From Gemmataceae bacterium (GTDB taxonomy: Bacteria > Planctomycetota > Planctomycetia > Gemmatales > Gemmataceae), in assembly GCA_947474875.1 (NCBI GenBank), contig CANJKY010000255.1:1-6101 (forward strand): DNA of 6,101 nt, written 5' to 3'. This document shows, one piece after another, positions 1-5,465 of the stretch (within the stretch, counting starts at the first letter, position 1; each line of letters opens with the position of its first letter). A program made the translations under genes and the position numbers. A model generated the notes under the pieces. The model made no database searches. It had not been told where the DNA came from and worked only from the letters and a program-made list of their open reading frames with translations.

Positions 1-1
1 G

Positions 2-493
2 CCCATCACCAGCGTGCATGTGTGGTACGACCGACCGGTGTTGAAGCTGCCGCACGTCGTGCTGGTCGACGCCCTCGGGCAGTGGGTTTTCAACCGCGGG
101 GAAGTAGCCCCCGGAGAGTATTACCTGCAGGTGGTGGTGAGCGCCGCCCGGCCACTGCGGGGGCTGGGGCACGACGAAATCCGGCGGCGGATTCTGGAGG
201 AACTCGGCCGGCTGTACCCGGCGGCGGGGGCGGCCAACGTGGTCCGCTCGCGGGTGGTGACGGAACACACCGCCACGTTCAGCGCCGTGCCGGGGGTGGA
301 CGCCCTCCGCCCGCTGCAACTCACCCCGGTTCCGGGCCTGTACCTGGCCGGGGATTACACTCAAACGGGCTGGCCGGCGACGATGGAGGGGGCGGTGCGG
401 AGCGGGTACCTGGCGGCTGAGGCGGTGTTAAACCGGGCGGGGCGGGGGGAACGGTTGGTCCGCCCGGACCTGGGTGTCGGGTCCGGAATGTAA
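2..493 (+). CDS. hpnE: Hydroxysqualene dehydroxylase HpnE, C-terminal part (5' end outside window)
   Basis: This is the last 163 residues of an FAD-dependent amine-oxidase-fold protein. The open frame begins at the window edge (PITSVHVWYDRPVLKLPH), so the true start and the N-terminal dinucleotide-binding GxGxxG are missing. The stretch after the edge, with its HVWYDRPV and LGQWVFNRG blocks, fits the squalene-associated desaturase-like HpnE family. The C-terminal FAD-contact motif is clear at fragment residues 112-135 (GLYLAGDYTQTGWPATMEGA). Known role of the family: reduction of hydroxysqualene, made by HpnC/HpnD from farnesyl diphosphate, to squalene, the precursor of hopanoids and, in Gemmata-type planctomycetes, sterols. 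The family is usually about 420-450 residues, so roughly a third is seen. hpnC/hpnD would be expected to the left. A related carotenoid-type desaturase is the main alternative; the WVFNRG and GDYTQTGWPATMEGA signatures favour HpnE. Confidence 0.85.
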   Translation, partial: PITSVHVWYDRPVLKLPHVVLVDALGQWVFNRGEVAPGEYYLQVVVSAARPLRGLGHDEIRRRILEELGRLYPAAGAANVVRSRVVTEHTATFSAVPGVDALRPLQLTPVPGLYLAGDYTQTGWPATMEGAVRSGYLAAEAVLNRAGRGERLVRPDLGVGSGM

Positions 494-520
494 CGGATTG
501 ATAAAGACCGGTCGATTCCC

Positions 521-550
521 TTGCCCGCCCGCCGCTCCGGGCCGTAAATT
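521..550 (+). promoter_or_regulatory. Possible sigma-70-type promoter upstream of the first HEAT-like gene
   Basis: A TTGCCC hexamer (521-526) and a TAAATT hexamer (545-550) are 18 bases apart, each matching 4 of 6 consensus bases. They lie in the 105-base gap after hpnE, and the -10-like box sits in an AT-rich patch (about 544-556, gtaaattattcag) that stands out in GC-rich DNA. The start codon is 48 bases beyond the -10 box. Planctomycete promoters are poorly defined, so this is an inference only. Confidence 0.3.
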
Positions 551-598
551 ATTCAGACGAATTCGCACGCACGTCCGCCCTCTCCGGAGCCGACGACG

Positions 599-2311
599 AT
601 GAAACGCCGATTCCTGCTCGGGCTGGCCGCCACCGCCGCCGCCGGCACCCTGGCCTTCGGGCAGCAGGTGGTCATCCAGAAGTTCGTGACGCCGGTCAGC
701 CCGTCCCCGACCAGCGGCAAGCCGGCGGCCGCCGACTTCAAGCCGGACGCGAACACCAGCCCGGACCCGAAGTCGCTGGACGTGCCGGCGGAGGTGGCGA
801 AGGCGGCGGCCGAGTTGCTCAAGAAGCTGGGCAGCCCGGACTACCGGGAGCGGCACAAGGCCAGCCTGGAACTGGTGAAACTCGGGCGGCTGGCCGTGCC
901 GGCGCTGCTGGAAGGGCTGGCGAGCGACAACCCGGAGGTGGTGGAGCGGGCGGAGGCGCTGCTGCCCAAGGCGCAGCAGTTGGACATGAAGGCGCGGGTG
1001 GCGTGCTTCCTGGCCGACGCCGAGGGCAAGTACGAGCACACCCTGCCCGGGTGGGGCAAGTTCCGCGACACGGCCGGGAACAGCAAGGCCAGCCGCGAAC
1101 TGTTCGCCGAGGCGCTGAAGAACAAGCTGACCCACCAGATGCTGCTGGCCGCCGAGGGCAACCCGGAGGACGCGGCCACCATCCTGAGCAGCTACGTGTC
1201 CCGCCTGCAGGGGTACTACAACCGGTTCGGCGGCGGGTACGAGCAGCCGGTGAGCGCGAAGACGGCCGACCTGGTCATCGCCCTGTTCCTGGAGGCCCAG
1301 TACACGGACAAGGAGGTGGTGATCACCATGCCCGGGTGGGGGTGGGGCGGCGGGCAGTACTTCAGCGTGGCTTCCAGCATCTACAGCTCGTCCGACTTCA
1401 GCAACGCCATCAAGCAGTCGCCGTCCGGCAAGTTCGCCGACCCGATCCGCAAGGTGGTGCAGCGGTGGATGGCCAGCCGCGAGACCACCCAGGGGCTGAA
1501 CCAGGCGTGGTCGTTCGCCCAGAACATGTACGGCCCCAAGGCGGCGCTCAAGTACGGGGTGAAGGTGCTCGGCGGGGAGACGACGCCGAACACCTATTAC
1601 ATGAAGCAGACGGTGCTCCAGCAGCTCGGGCAGAACAACAACAAGGAGTTCGTGGCCGACGTGGCCAAGCACTGCTTCGACGACAACTACCCCGTCTGGA
1701 GCATGCACAACGGCAGCCCCCCGAACCACGACATCCAGATGCGGGACTACGCCCTGGCGGTGCTGGTGCAGATGACCGACCAGAACCCGAAGGACTACGG
1801 GTTCGACAGCATCGTCTCCGGGGCCGGCGGGCCGAAGAGCAAGAACTGGAATCAGAACACCTTCTACTTCAAGGACGAGCGGCCGGACAAGGAGCGGGGG
1901 TTCGACCCGAACAACCCGAACGCCGGGCGGATCGTCCGCCGCGGCGGGGTGGTGGTGAAGGAAGAGGAGAAGAAGGAGGAGAAGAAGGACGACAAGAAGC
2001 CGGACGACAAAGCCAAGAAGCCGTCGGCCGAGGACAAGCGGAAGGTGGCGTTCAAGAAGTGGGCCGACTGGGCGGCGGTGAACATCGTGGACGGTAAGGT
2101 GAAGGAGCAGCCGAAGGCCGAGGAGCCGAAGCCGGGCGGGACCAAGCCGGCCTACCCGCCCAAGGACGAGCCGAAGAAGGAAGCGGCGGCCAAGGACGCC
2201 GCAGCGAAAGCGGACGCGGCCAAGAAAGAGGCGGTGAAGAAGGAGGAAGAGGCGAAGGCGAAAAAGGACGAGAAGAAGGAGGAGCCGAAAAAAGAGGAGC
2301 CGAAGAAGTAG
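599..2311 (+). CDS. Secreted HEAT-like repeat protein with Lys/Glu-rich tail (570 aa), paralogue 1
   Basis: I recognise the type (planctomycete exported HEAT-like protein), but no function is known to me. A signal peptide is visible at residues 1-21 (MKRRFLLGLAATAAAGTLAFG, then QQ); there is no lipobox cysteine. Residues about 72-122 form a two-helix HEAT-like unit (LGSPDYRERHKASLELVKLG, then RLAVPALLEGL), followed by LDMKARVACF at 128. A Gly/Trp-rich stretch PGWGWGGGQY lies at 245-254, then a conserved block DIQMRDYALA (378-387) ... NPKDYGF (396-402) and FKKWADW (485-491). Between the last two is a Lys/Glu/Asp-rich insert (454-483), and the protein ends in a Lys/Glu/Ala/Pro tail from about residue 500, probably disordered. 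ATG 599 is chosen because GGAG lies at 586-589 and the signal peptide follows at once. The next gene is a shorter paralogue lacking both charged segments. A scaffold or envelope-binding role is possible but is inference. Confidence 0.85.
   Translation: MKRRFLLGLAATAAAGTLAFGQQVVIQKFVTPVSPSPTSGKPAAADFKPDANTSPDPKSLDVPAEVAKAAAELLKKLGSPDYRERHKASLELVKLGRLAVPALLEGLASDNPEVVERAEALLPKAQQLDMKARVACFLADAEGKYEHTLPGWGKFRDTAGNSKASRELFAEALKNKLTHQMLLAAEGNPEDAATILSSYVSRLQGYYNRFGGGYEQPVSAKTADLVIALFLEAQYTDKEVVITMPGWGWGGGQYFSVASSIYSSSDFSNAIKQSPSGKFADPIRKVVQRWMASRETTQGLNQAWSFAQNMYGPKAALKYGVKVLGGETTPNTYYMKQTVLQQLGQNNNKEFVADVAKHCFDDNYPVWSMHNGSPPNHDIQMRDYALAVLVQMTDQNPKDYGFDSIVSGAGGPKSKNWNQNTFYFKDERPDKERGFDPNNPNAGRIVRRGGVVVKEEEKKEEKKDDKKPDDKAKKPSAEDKRKVAFKKWADWAAVNIVDGKVKEQPKAEEPKPGGTKPAYPPKDEPKKEAAAKDAAAKADAAKKEAVKKEEEAKAKKDEKKEEPKKEEPKK
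1957..1989 (+). repeat. 33-base uninterrupted purine tract inside the HEAT-like gene
   Basis: Every base from 1957 to 1989 is A or G. It encodes the start of the Lys/Glu-rich insert of the upstream HEAT-like protein. Similar shorter purine-rich runs encode its C-terminal tail (about 2225-2309). The simplest reading is AAG and GAG/GAA codons of a charged low-complexity segment, prone to length change by slippage. Confidence 0.6.
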
Positions 2312-2339
2312 CCGGTCGGTTATGATGCGGGTTCACGGA

Positions 2340-2363
2340 CGGGGGTGCCATCCGGCACCCCCG
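2340..2363 (+). terminator. Perfect 10-bp GC hairpin, terminator-like, between the two HEAT-like genes
   Basis: CGGGGGTGCC (2340-2349) pairs perfectly with GGCACCCCCG (2354-2363) around an ATCC tetraloop. It begins 28 bases after the stop codon of the first HEAT-like gene and ends 45 bases before the ATG of the second. No T-run follows (GTTCGTTCCC), so it is either a U-tract-less terminator, an mRNA 3'-end stabiliser, or a leader hairpin of the second gene. Its presence argues that the second gene starts at 2409 and not further upstream. Confidence 0.55.
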
Positions 2364-2397
2364 GTTCGTTCCCACCCGCCTCGCCTCATCTCCCGAC

Positions 2398-2401
2398 GGA
2401 G
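2398..2401 (+). promoter_or_regulatory. Ribosome binding site deciding the start at 2409
   Basis: GGAG ends 7 bases before ATG 2409, the same CGGAGCC context seen before other genes here (586, 5170, 5454). It rules against the in-frame ATGs at 2322/2325, which lack such a site and would read 29 residues through the hairpin before the signal peptide. Confidence 0.7.
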
Positions 2402-2408
2402 CCGCGCC

Positions 2409-3653
2409 ATGACCGGTGCCCTGCTCGCCGTCGCCCTCGCCGCTTTTCTGCGCGCCCACCCGCCCAGCCCGGACCCGGCCACCCTGGCCGTCCCTCCTGA
2501 GACGGACAAGCTGGCCCGCGAGCTGGTGCGGCAACTCGGCGACCGCGACTACGACACCCGCGAGGACGCCACCCGCCAGTTAAGGGATCTCGGCCGGCTG
2601 GCCCTGCCTGCCCTGCAAGACGGGTTCGACCACTCCCCGTCGCCCGAAGCGGCCGAGCGGTGCGACCAGCTCCTCCCCCGTGCCCGCGCCCTGGACATCC
2701 GCGCCCGTGTGGACTGCTTCGCCGCCGACGCCGCCGGCAGGTACCGGCACGACCTGCCCGGCGGGGCCGAGTTCTTCGCCATCACCGGCCGCACCGAGCC
2801 GGCCCGCAAGCTGTTCCGCACCCTGCTGCTGTCGCCCAACCGCGGGCTGCTCAGCGGTATCGGCGGGCCGGACGACGAACTGGCGAGGGCGGTGGTGGAG
2901 CGGCGGGTCGAGCTGTACCCGCGGTCGGTGGTGGTCGGCGGGGCGGTGCAGCGGACGCCCCCGCCGTCCGCCCTGGACGTGATCGCCGTGTACTTCGCCG
3001 AATGCACCCTGCCGGAGAAGGCGGTGGTGGCGGCCGGGGCGGGGGCCGGCGGGGTGGCGGTCACATCCCCCACCGTCCTGCTCACCCAGCCGGCGGTCCG
3101 CACCGCCCTGGAGTCCGACCCGCTCCGCGAGCCGATGGCGGCGGTCGTCACCCGCTGGTGCGAGACCCGCACCGAACCGCGGTCGGTGTACCTGAGCATG
3201 TCCGCGGCGGCCACCCTGAAGCTGCCGGTGGCGGTGACGGTGGCGAAGAAGGTGCTGGCCGACAAGGCGGCCACCCCGCTGTACAAGGCGCAGGCGGCGT
3301 GTACCGTCGCCCGCACCGGCAAGCCGGCCGACGCCGCCCTGCTCGCCCCGCTGCTGGCCGACGACACCCAGGCGCACCCCGGCATGGTGGTGGTGGTGAA
3401 CGGGGTGCAGCAGAAAAGCCCGATCCAGGTCCGCGACGTGGCCCTGGCCATGAGCCTGCTGCTGACCGGCCAGGAGCCGACCGCCTACGGGCTGAAGTCG
3501 CGGTACGCCGGCAACGCCGCCAGCCAGGAGACGCTCAAGTACAGCTACTTCGCCTACTACTTCGACGACGCCGACGGGCAGGCGGACGAGGCGCGGAAGG
3601 CGGCGGTCAAGAAGTGGAACGATTGGCGGGCGAAGAACCCGGAGAAGAAGTAG
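2409..3653 (+). CDS. Secreted HEAT-like protein (414 aa), paralogue 2
   Basis: This is a shorter paralogue of the preceding gene; no function is recognised. A short hydrophobic export signal (MTGALLAVALAAFLRAHP) follows the start, chosen at 2409 for its GGAG site. The HEAT-like unit lies at about residues 40-90 (LGDRDYDTREDATRQLRDLG, then RLALPALQDGF) and aligns with the first copy, as do LDIRARVDCFAADAAGRY, the IQVRDVALA block (339-347), TGQEPTAYG (353-361) and VKKWNDW (400-406). The protein ends eight residues after that block (RAKNPEKK), so it lacks the long charged tail and the charged insert of its neighbour. The Gly-rich loop is GAGAGG in place of GWGWGGG. Sequence identity between the two looks moderate, so the duplication is old. 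The palindromic element begins 7 bases after the stop codon. Confidence 0.82.
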   Translation: MTGALLAVALAAFLRAHPPSPDPATLAVPPETDKLARELVRQLGDRDYDTREDATRQLRDLGRLALPALQDGFDHSPSPEAAERCDQLLPRARALDIRARVDCFAADAAGRYRHDLPGGAEFFAITGRTEPARKLFRTLLLSPNRGLLSGIGGPDDELARAVVERRVELYPRSVVVGGAVQRTPPPSALDVIAVYFAECTLPEKAVVAAGAGAGGVAVTSPTVLLTQPAVRTALESDPLREPMAAVVTRWCETRTEPRSVYLSMSAAATLKLPVAVTVAKKVLADKAATPLYKAQAACTVARTGKPADAALLAPLLADDTQAHPGMVVVVNGVQQKSPIQVRDVALAMSLLLTGQEPTAYGLKSRYAGNAASQETLKYSYFAYYFDDADGQADEARKAAVKKWNDWRAKNPEKK

Positions 3654-3659
3654 ATGCCG

Positions 3660-3721
3660 GACTTGGACCGCAGGCGTCCCGCCCGCTCTGGAATGCGGGC
3701 GGGACGCCCGCGGTCCAAGTC
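3660..3721. repeat. 62-base near-perfect palindrome, probably a dispersed REP/MITE-like element
   Basis: The left arm 3660-3686 pairs with the right arm 3695-3721: 27 positions, 26 of them Watson-Crick, with one A-C mismatch (3672/3709) and an 8-base loop TCTGGAAT (3687-3694). The arms begin GACTTGGACCGC and end GCGGTCCAAGTC, with a GGCGTCCCGCCCGC core. It starts 7 bases after the second HEAT-like stop codon and shows no coding. When translated it yields WNAGGTPAVQ-type peptides, which I recall as a common artefact in planctomycete and verrucomicrobial annotations; this suggests a high-copy intergenic repeat. It may also end transcription of the HEAT-like genes. Confidence 0.8.
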
Positions 3722-3792
3722 AGGAATTTCGTGGCGTTCGGCCTGCGCGGAATCTAAAGTGCAGTCGCCTCCCCGCCGCGTGAGTCGCCCCC

Positions 3793-4233
3793 GTGAGTCG
3801 CCTCATCCCGCTGGCCGCGTTCCTGCTGTCGGTCGTCCCGCTGGTCGCTGCGCCGGTGCCCAAGTCGCTCAAGAAGGCGGCCCCGGGCTCGATCGTCGGC
3901 GAGTGGCGGGAGGTGACGGCGGACGCCGACGGCCGGCCGACCGAGTCGCCCACCGGGTACACCTGGCGGTTCGAGGCGGACGGCACGGCGGCCGTCATCT
4001 GGCCGAACGGGAACACCATCCCGGCGGCGTACCAACTGGACCACCAGACCGCCCCGGTCGGGTACGACTGGACGCTCACGTCCGGCGGGCACCGGTTCGT
4101 CGGGGTGTGCGAGGTGTCGGGGGACCACCTCCGCACCGTCACCGTGTCGGCCGGCAAGCCGCGGCCGACCAATCTGGCGGCCGGGCAAGGGGTCGAGTAC
4201 CGCACCTACGTGCGGGTGAGGGCGGGGCACTGA
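3793..4233 (+). CDS. Secreted TIGR03067-like small protein (146 aa), tandem copy 1
   Basis: A predicted exported protein with a signal peptide at residues 1-19 (MSRLIPLAAFLLSVVPLVA) and a mature end of APVPKSLKK. The body follows the pattern of the planctomycete TIGR03067-type, lipocalin-like proteins: VGEW (35-38), DGRPT (46-50), YTWRFEADGT (56-65), AAYQLD (78-83), a G-x-CEVSGDHL segment (104-113) corresponding to the family's YELDGDTL, and KPRPTNL (122-128) for the usual ERPxxF. No known activity. GTG 3793 is the only start that gives a whole signal peptide, yet no GGAG precedes it, unlike every other complete gene here. It is the first of three related genes 14-16 bases apart. TIGR03067 membership of this copy is less clear than for the next two. 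Confidence 0.78.
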   Translation: MSRLIPLAAFLLSVVPLVAAPVPKSLKKAAPGSIVGEWREVTADADGRPTESPTGYTWRFEADGTAAVIWPNGNTIPAAYQLDHQTAPVGYDWTLTSGGHRFVGVCEVSGDHLRTVTVSAGKPRPTNLAAGQGVEYRTYVRVRAGH

Positions 4234-4235
4234 CC

Positions 4236-4241
4236 GGAGGG
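4236..4241 (+). promoter_or_regulatory. Ribosome binding site deciding the start at 4248
   Basis: GGAGGG lies 6 bases before ATG 4248 and just after the previous stop codon. The frame is open far upstream to 3654, through the palindrome and the preceding gene, so this site together with the signal peptide at the ATG fixes the real start. Confidence 0.75.
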
Positions 4242-4247
4242 CGTGCG

Positions 4248-4673
4248 ATGCGGCGGTTCGCTCTGCTCGTGCTGGTCGTGGCCGTCCCGGCGGCCGCCGC
4301 CCCGGTGCCGAAGGCGGTGAAAAAGAAGGACGACGCCCGGGCCGTCCTCGGCAAATGGCAGGGCGGGCTGGCCGGTCAACAGGGCGGCGGGTACGTGTTC
4401 CGGTTCGGCGACGACGGCACGTGCGGCATCACCAGCGGCGGGCCGAACGCCCGCGAGAGCGGGGCGGCCTACGAACTGCACCCGGACAAATCCCCCCGCC
4501 AGATGACGTGGTGGAACGGCCCCGAGCGGACCGAGTGGCGGTGCGTGTACGAGCTGGACGGAGACACGCTGAAGGTGGCGTTCGTCCACGCCGGGACGGA
4601 CATCCCGCCGGACGCCGCCCCCCGCGCCGGCGTCACCGTGTACGAGCTCAAGCGGACGGCAGACGACAAGTGA
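4248..4673 (+). CDS. Secreted TIGR03067-like small protein (141 aa), tandem copy 2
   Basis: Residues 1-17 (MRRFALLVLVVAVPAAA) are a typical signal peptide ending in an AAA processing site, and the mature protein begins APVPKAVKKK. The body shows LGKW (34-37), YVFRFGDDGT (49-58), AAYELHPDKSPRQM (73-86), CVYELDGDTLKVAFV (99-113) and a closing VTVYELKR (129-136). The LDP-xxPK, YELDGDTLK and terminal L-K-R features are those I know from TIGR03067, a planctomycete-rich family of unknown role thought to be a small beta barrel. Family members are usually 120-150 residues, so this one is complete. Two cysteines in the mature part (59, 99) could form a disulfide. It starts 14 bases after copy 1, which suggests one transcript. 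Confidence 0.8.
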   Translation: MRRFALLVLVVAVPAAAAPVPKAVKKKDDARAVLGKWQGGLAGQQGGGYVFRFGDDGTCGITSGGPNARESGAAYELHPDKSPRQMTWWNGPERTEWRCVYELDGDTLKVAFVHAGTDIPPDAAPRAGVTVYELKRTADDK

Positions 4674-4676
4674 CCC

Positions 4677-4682
4677 GGAGGG
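4677..4682 (+). promoter_or_regulatory. Ribosome binding site supporting the GTG start at 4690
   Basis: GGAGGG lies 7 bases before GTG 4690. The same CCGGAGGGCG string precedes copy 2 of this family (from 4234), so the ribosome site seems to have been copied with the gene. Confidence 0.7.
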
Positions 4683-4689
4683 CGCCCCC

Positions 4690-5091
4690 GTGATCCCCCT
4701 GCTGCTGGCCGGCTCGCTCGCCCTCGCCGCCCCGGTGCCCAAAGACCTGAAGAAGAAGTACCCGCCCGACCCGGAGCGGCTGCTCGGGGCGTGGGAGATC
4801 GTGGTGAACGAGGACAACGGCAAGCCGAAGGCCGAGGTGAAGGTGGTCGTGTGGACGTTCACCGAGGGGAACATGCACTCGTCCAGCGGGAACTCGAACT
4901 GGAAGATCACCCTGGACGTGGACCAGACGCCGAAGCACATCGACATCGGCAACTACAAGGGGGTGTACGAGTTCGACGGGGAGAAGTTGACCATCGTGTA
5001 CTCCGGGAACACCCGCCCGGCGGAACTCAAGTCGGCGGCGGGCAACTACTTCGTCACCCTGGTGAAGGCGAAGGACCAGCCGGCGAAGTGA
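4690..5091 (+). CDS. Secreted TIGR03067-like small protein (133 aa), tandem copy 3
   Basis: A GTG-started gene whose signal peptide (MIPLLLAGSLALA) ends in an ALA processing site directly before APVPKDLKKK. The signal lacks any basic residue after Met, so it is a weak n-region. The body carries LLGAWEIVVNEDNGKPKAE (31-49), which matches the family start L-x-G-x-W...DGKP, then WKITLDVDQTPKHIDI (71-86), GVYEFDGEKLTIVY (91-104), TRPAEL (108-113) and FVTLVKAK (121-128). Of the three copies it is the closest to the TIGR03067 pattern as I remember it. No cysteine is present. It lies 16 bases after copy 2. The role is unknown; a periplasmic or surface binding protein is inference. Confidence 0.82.
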   Translation: MIPLLLAGSLALAAPVPKDLKKKYPPDPERLLGAWEIVVNEDNGKPKAEVKVVVWTFTEGNMHSSSGNSNWKITLDVDQTPKHIDIGNYKGVYEFDGEKLTIVYSGNTRPAELKSAAGNYFVTLVKAKDQPAK

Positions 5092-5121
5092 GCGGATTTT
5101 CGCCCGGCCGCTCAAATCCGC
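5092..5121 (+). terminator. Hairpin just after the third TIGR03067-like gene
   Basis: GCGGATTT (5092-5099) pairs with AAATCCGC (5114-5121), a perfect 8-bp stem with a 14-base loop, beginning at the first base after the stop codon. No T-run follows. It could mark the end of the three-gene unit, and the following gap is the longest (89 bases) in this part of the window. The rest of the gap shows two CCGGCCG copies but no clear promoter. Confidence 0.4.
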
Positions 5122-5169
5122 CCCGGCCGCCGGCGAACACACTCGAAACGCCTTCGCACCCACCCACCC

Positions 5170-5173
5170 GGAG
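5170..5173 (+). promoter_or_regulatory. Ribosome binding site held in a small hairpin, start at 5181
   Basis: GGAG lies 7 bases before ATG 5181. It is flanked by complementary bases: ACCCG (5166-5170) can pair with CGGGT (5175-5179), leaving GAGC as the loop. The site also fixes the start, since the frame is open much further upstream to 4791, across the previous gene. Confidence 0.55.
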
Positions 5174-5180
5174 CCGGGTC

Positions 5181-5444
5181 ATGCTGTTCGCCGCCACCGA
5201 GATCACCGGCATCGTCGCCATCTGCGTGCCCGTCGGCGGGGTGATCGTGTGGGGGGTCATCCACTCGATCGCCGAGAACTGGCGGAAGGCGAAGACGGCC
5301 GAGTACCGGGCGATCCTCGTTCAGGGGATGGTGGACAAGGGGTTCAGCCCGGACGAGGTGGAGCGGGTGCTGAAGGCGAACGACGCCGCCCGCCCGCGGC
5401 TGAGCGGCAAGGCCCGCCGCGACTCCGAACACGTCTGCTCGTAA
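5181..5444 (+). CDS. Single-pass membrane microprotein (87 aa), copy 1 of a pair
   Basis: No named family is recognised with confidence. One hydrophobic segment spans residues about 8-30 (ITGIVAICVPVGGVIVWGVI), followed by a basic juxtamembrane stretch NWRKAKTAEYRA (33-44), which predicts an outside N-terminus and a cytoplasmic C-terminal part by the positive-inside rule. Residues 47-66 read VQGMVDKGFSPDEVERVLKA: a helix, a turn at GFSP with Ser-Pro capping, and a second helix, resembling the 'DRGMSADEI' type end of many small planctomycete membrane proteins, or a SHOCT/UBA-like mini-domain. The tail is basic and ends in a cysteine two from the end (HVCS). The neighbouring gene 21 bases on is a paralogue, so the two may pair in the membrane; that is inference. 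Confidence 0.75.
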   Translation: MLFAATEITGIVAICVPVGGVIVWGVIHSIAENWRKAKTAEYRAILVQGMVDKGFSPDEVERVLKANDAARPRLSGKARRDSEHVCS

Positions 5445-5465
5445 CCCCGCCCCGGAGCCACGCTC

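Noticed and set aside
428..1729. 433-codon open frame on the - strand
   Set aside because: It lies opposite the first HEAT-like gene and hpnE. Its product is Arg/Leu/His/Val-rich without any recognisable motif, as expected from the antisense of GC-biased codons, and it crosses the intergenic gap.
1957..1989. Purine tract as a triplex-forming regulatory element
   Set aside because: It is fully explained by Lys and Glu codons in a coding frame and lacks clear mirror symmetry.
1003..2097. 364-codon + strand frame overlapping the first HEAT-like gene
   Set aside because: Arg/Gly/Pro/Gln-rich product typical of a frame-shifted reading of high-GC coding DNA; the real frame has a signal peptide, a ribosome site and a paralogue.
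2321..2326. TATGAT as a -10 box before the second HEAT-like gene
   Set aside because: No matching -35 hexamer about 17 bases upstream (that stretch is purine-rich coding sequence) and no extended -10 TG; the match may be chance.
2322..2408. 29-residue N-terminal extension of the second HEAT-like protein
   Set aside because: It would translate the perfect hairpin, lacks a ribosome site, and would bury the signal peptide; the start at 2409 has GGAG.
2660..3757. 365-codon + strand frame overlapping the second HEAT-like gene and the palindrome
   Set aside because: Arg/Pro/Gly-rich shadow. Its end includes the WNAGGTPAVQ peptide from the palindromic element, a sign of non-coding translation.
3654..4247. 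N-terminal extension of TIGR03067-like copy 2 back to 3654
   Set aside because: It would read through the palindrome and out of frame through copy 1, giving Arg/Gly/Pro-rich sequence; a signal peptide begins at 4248.
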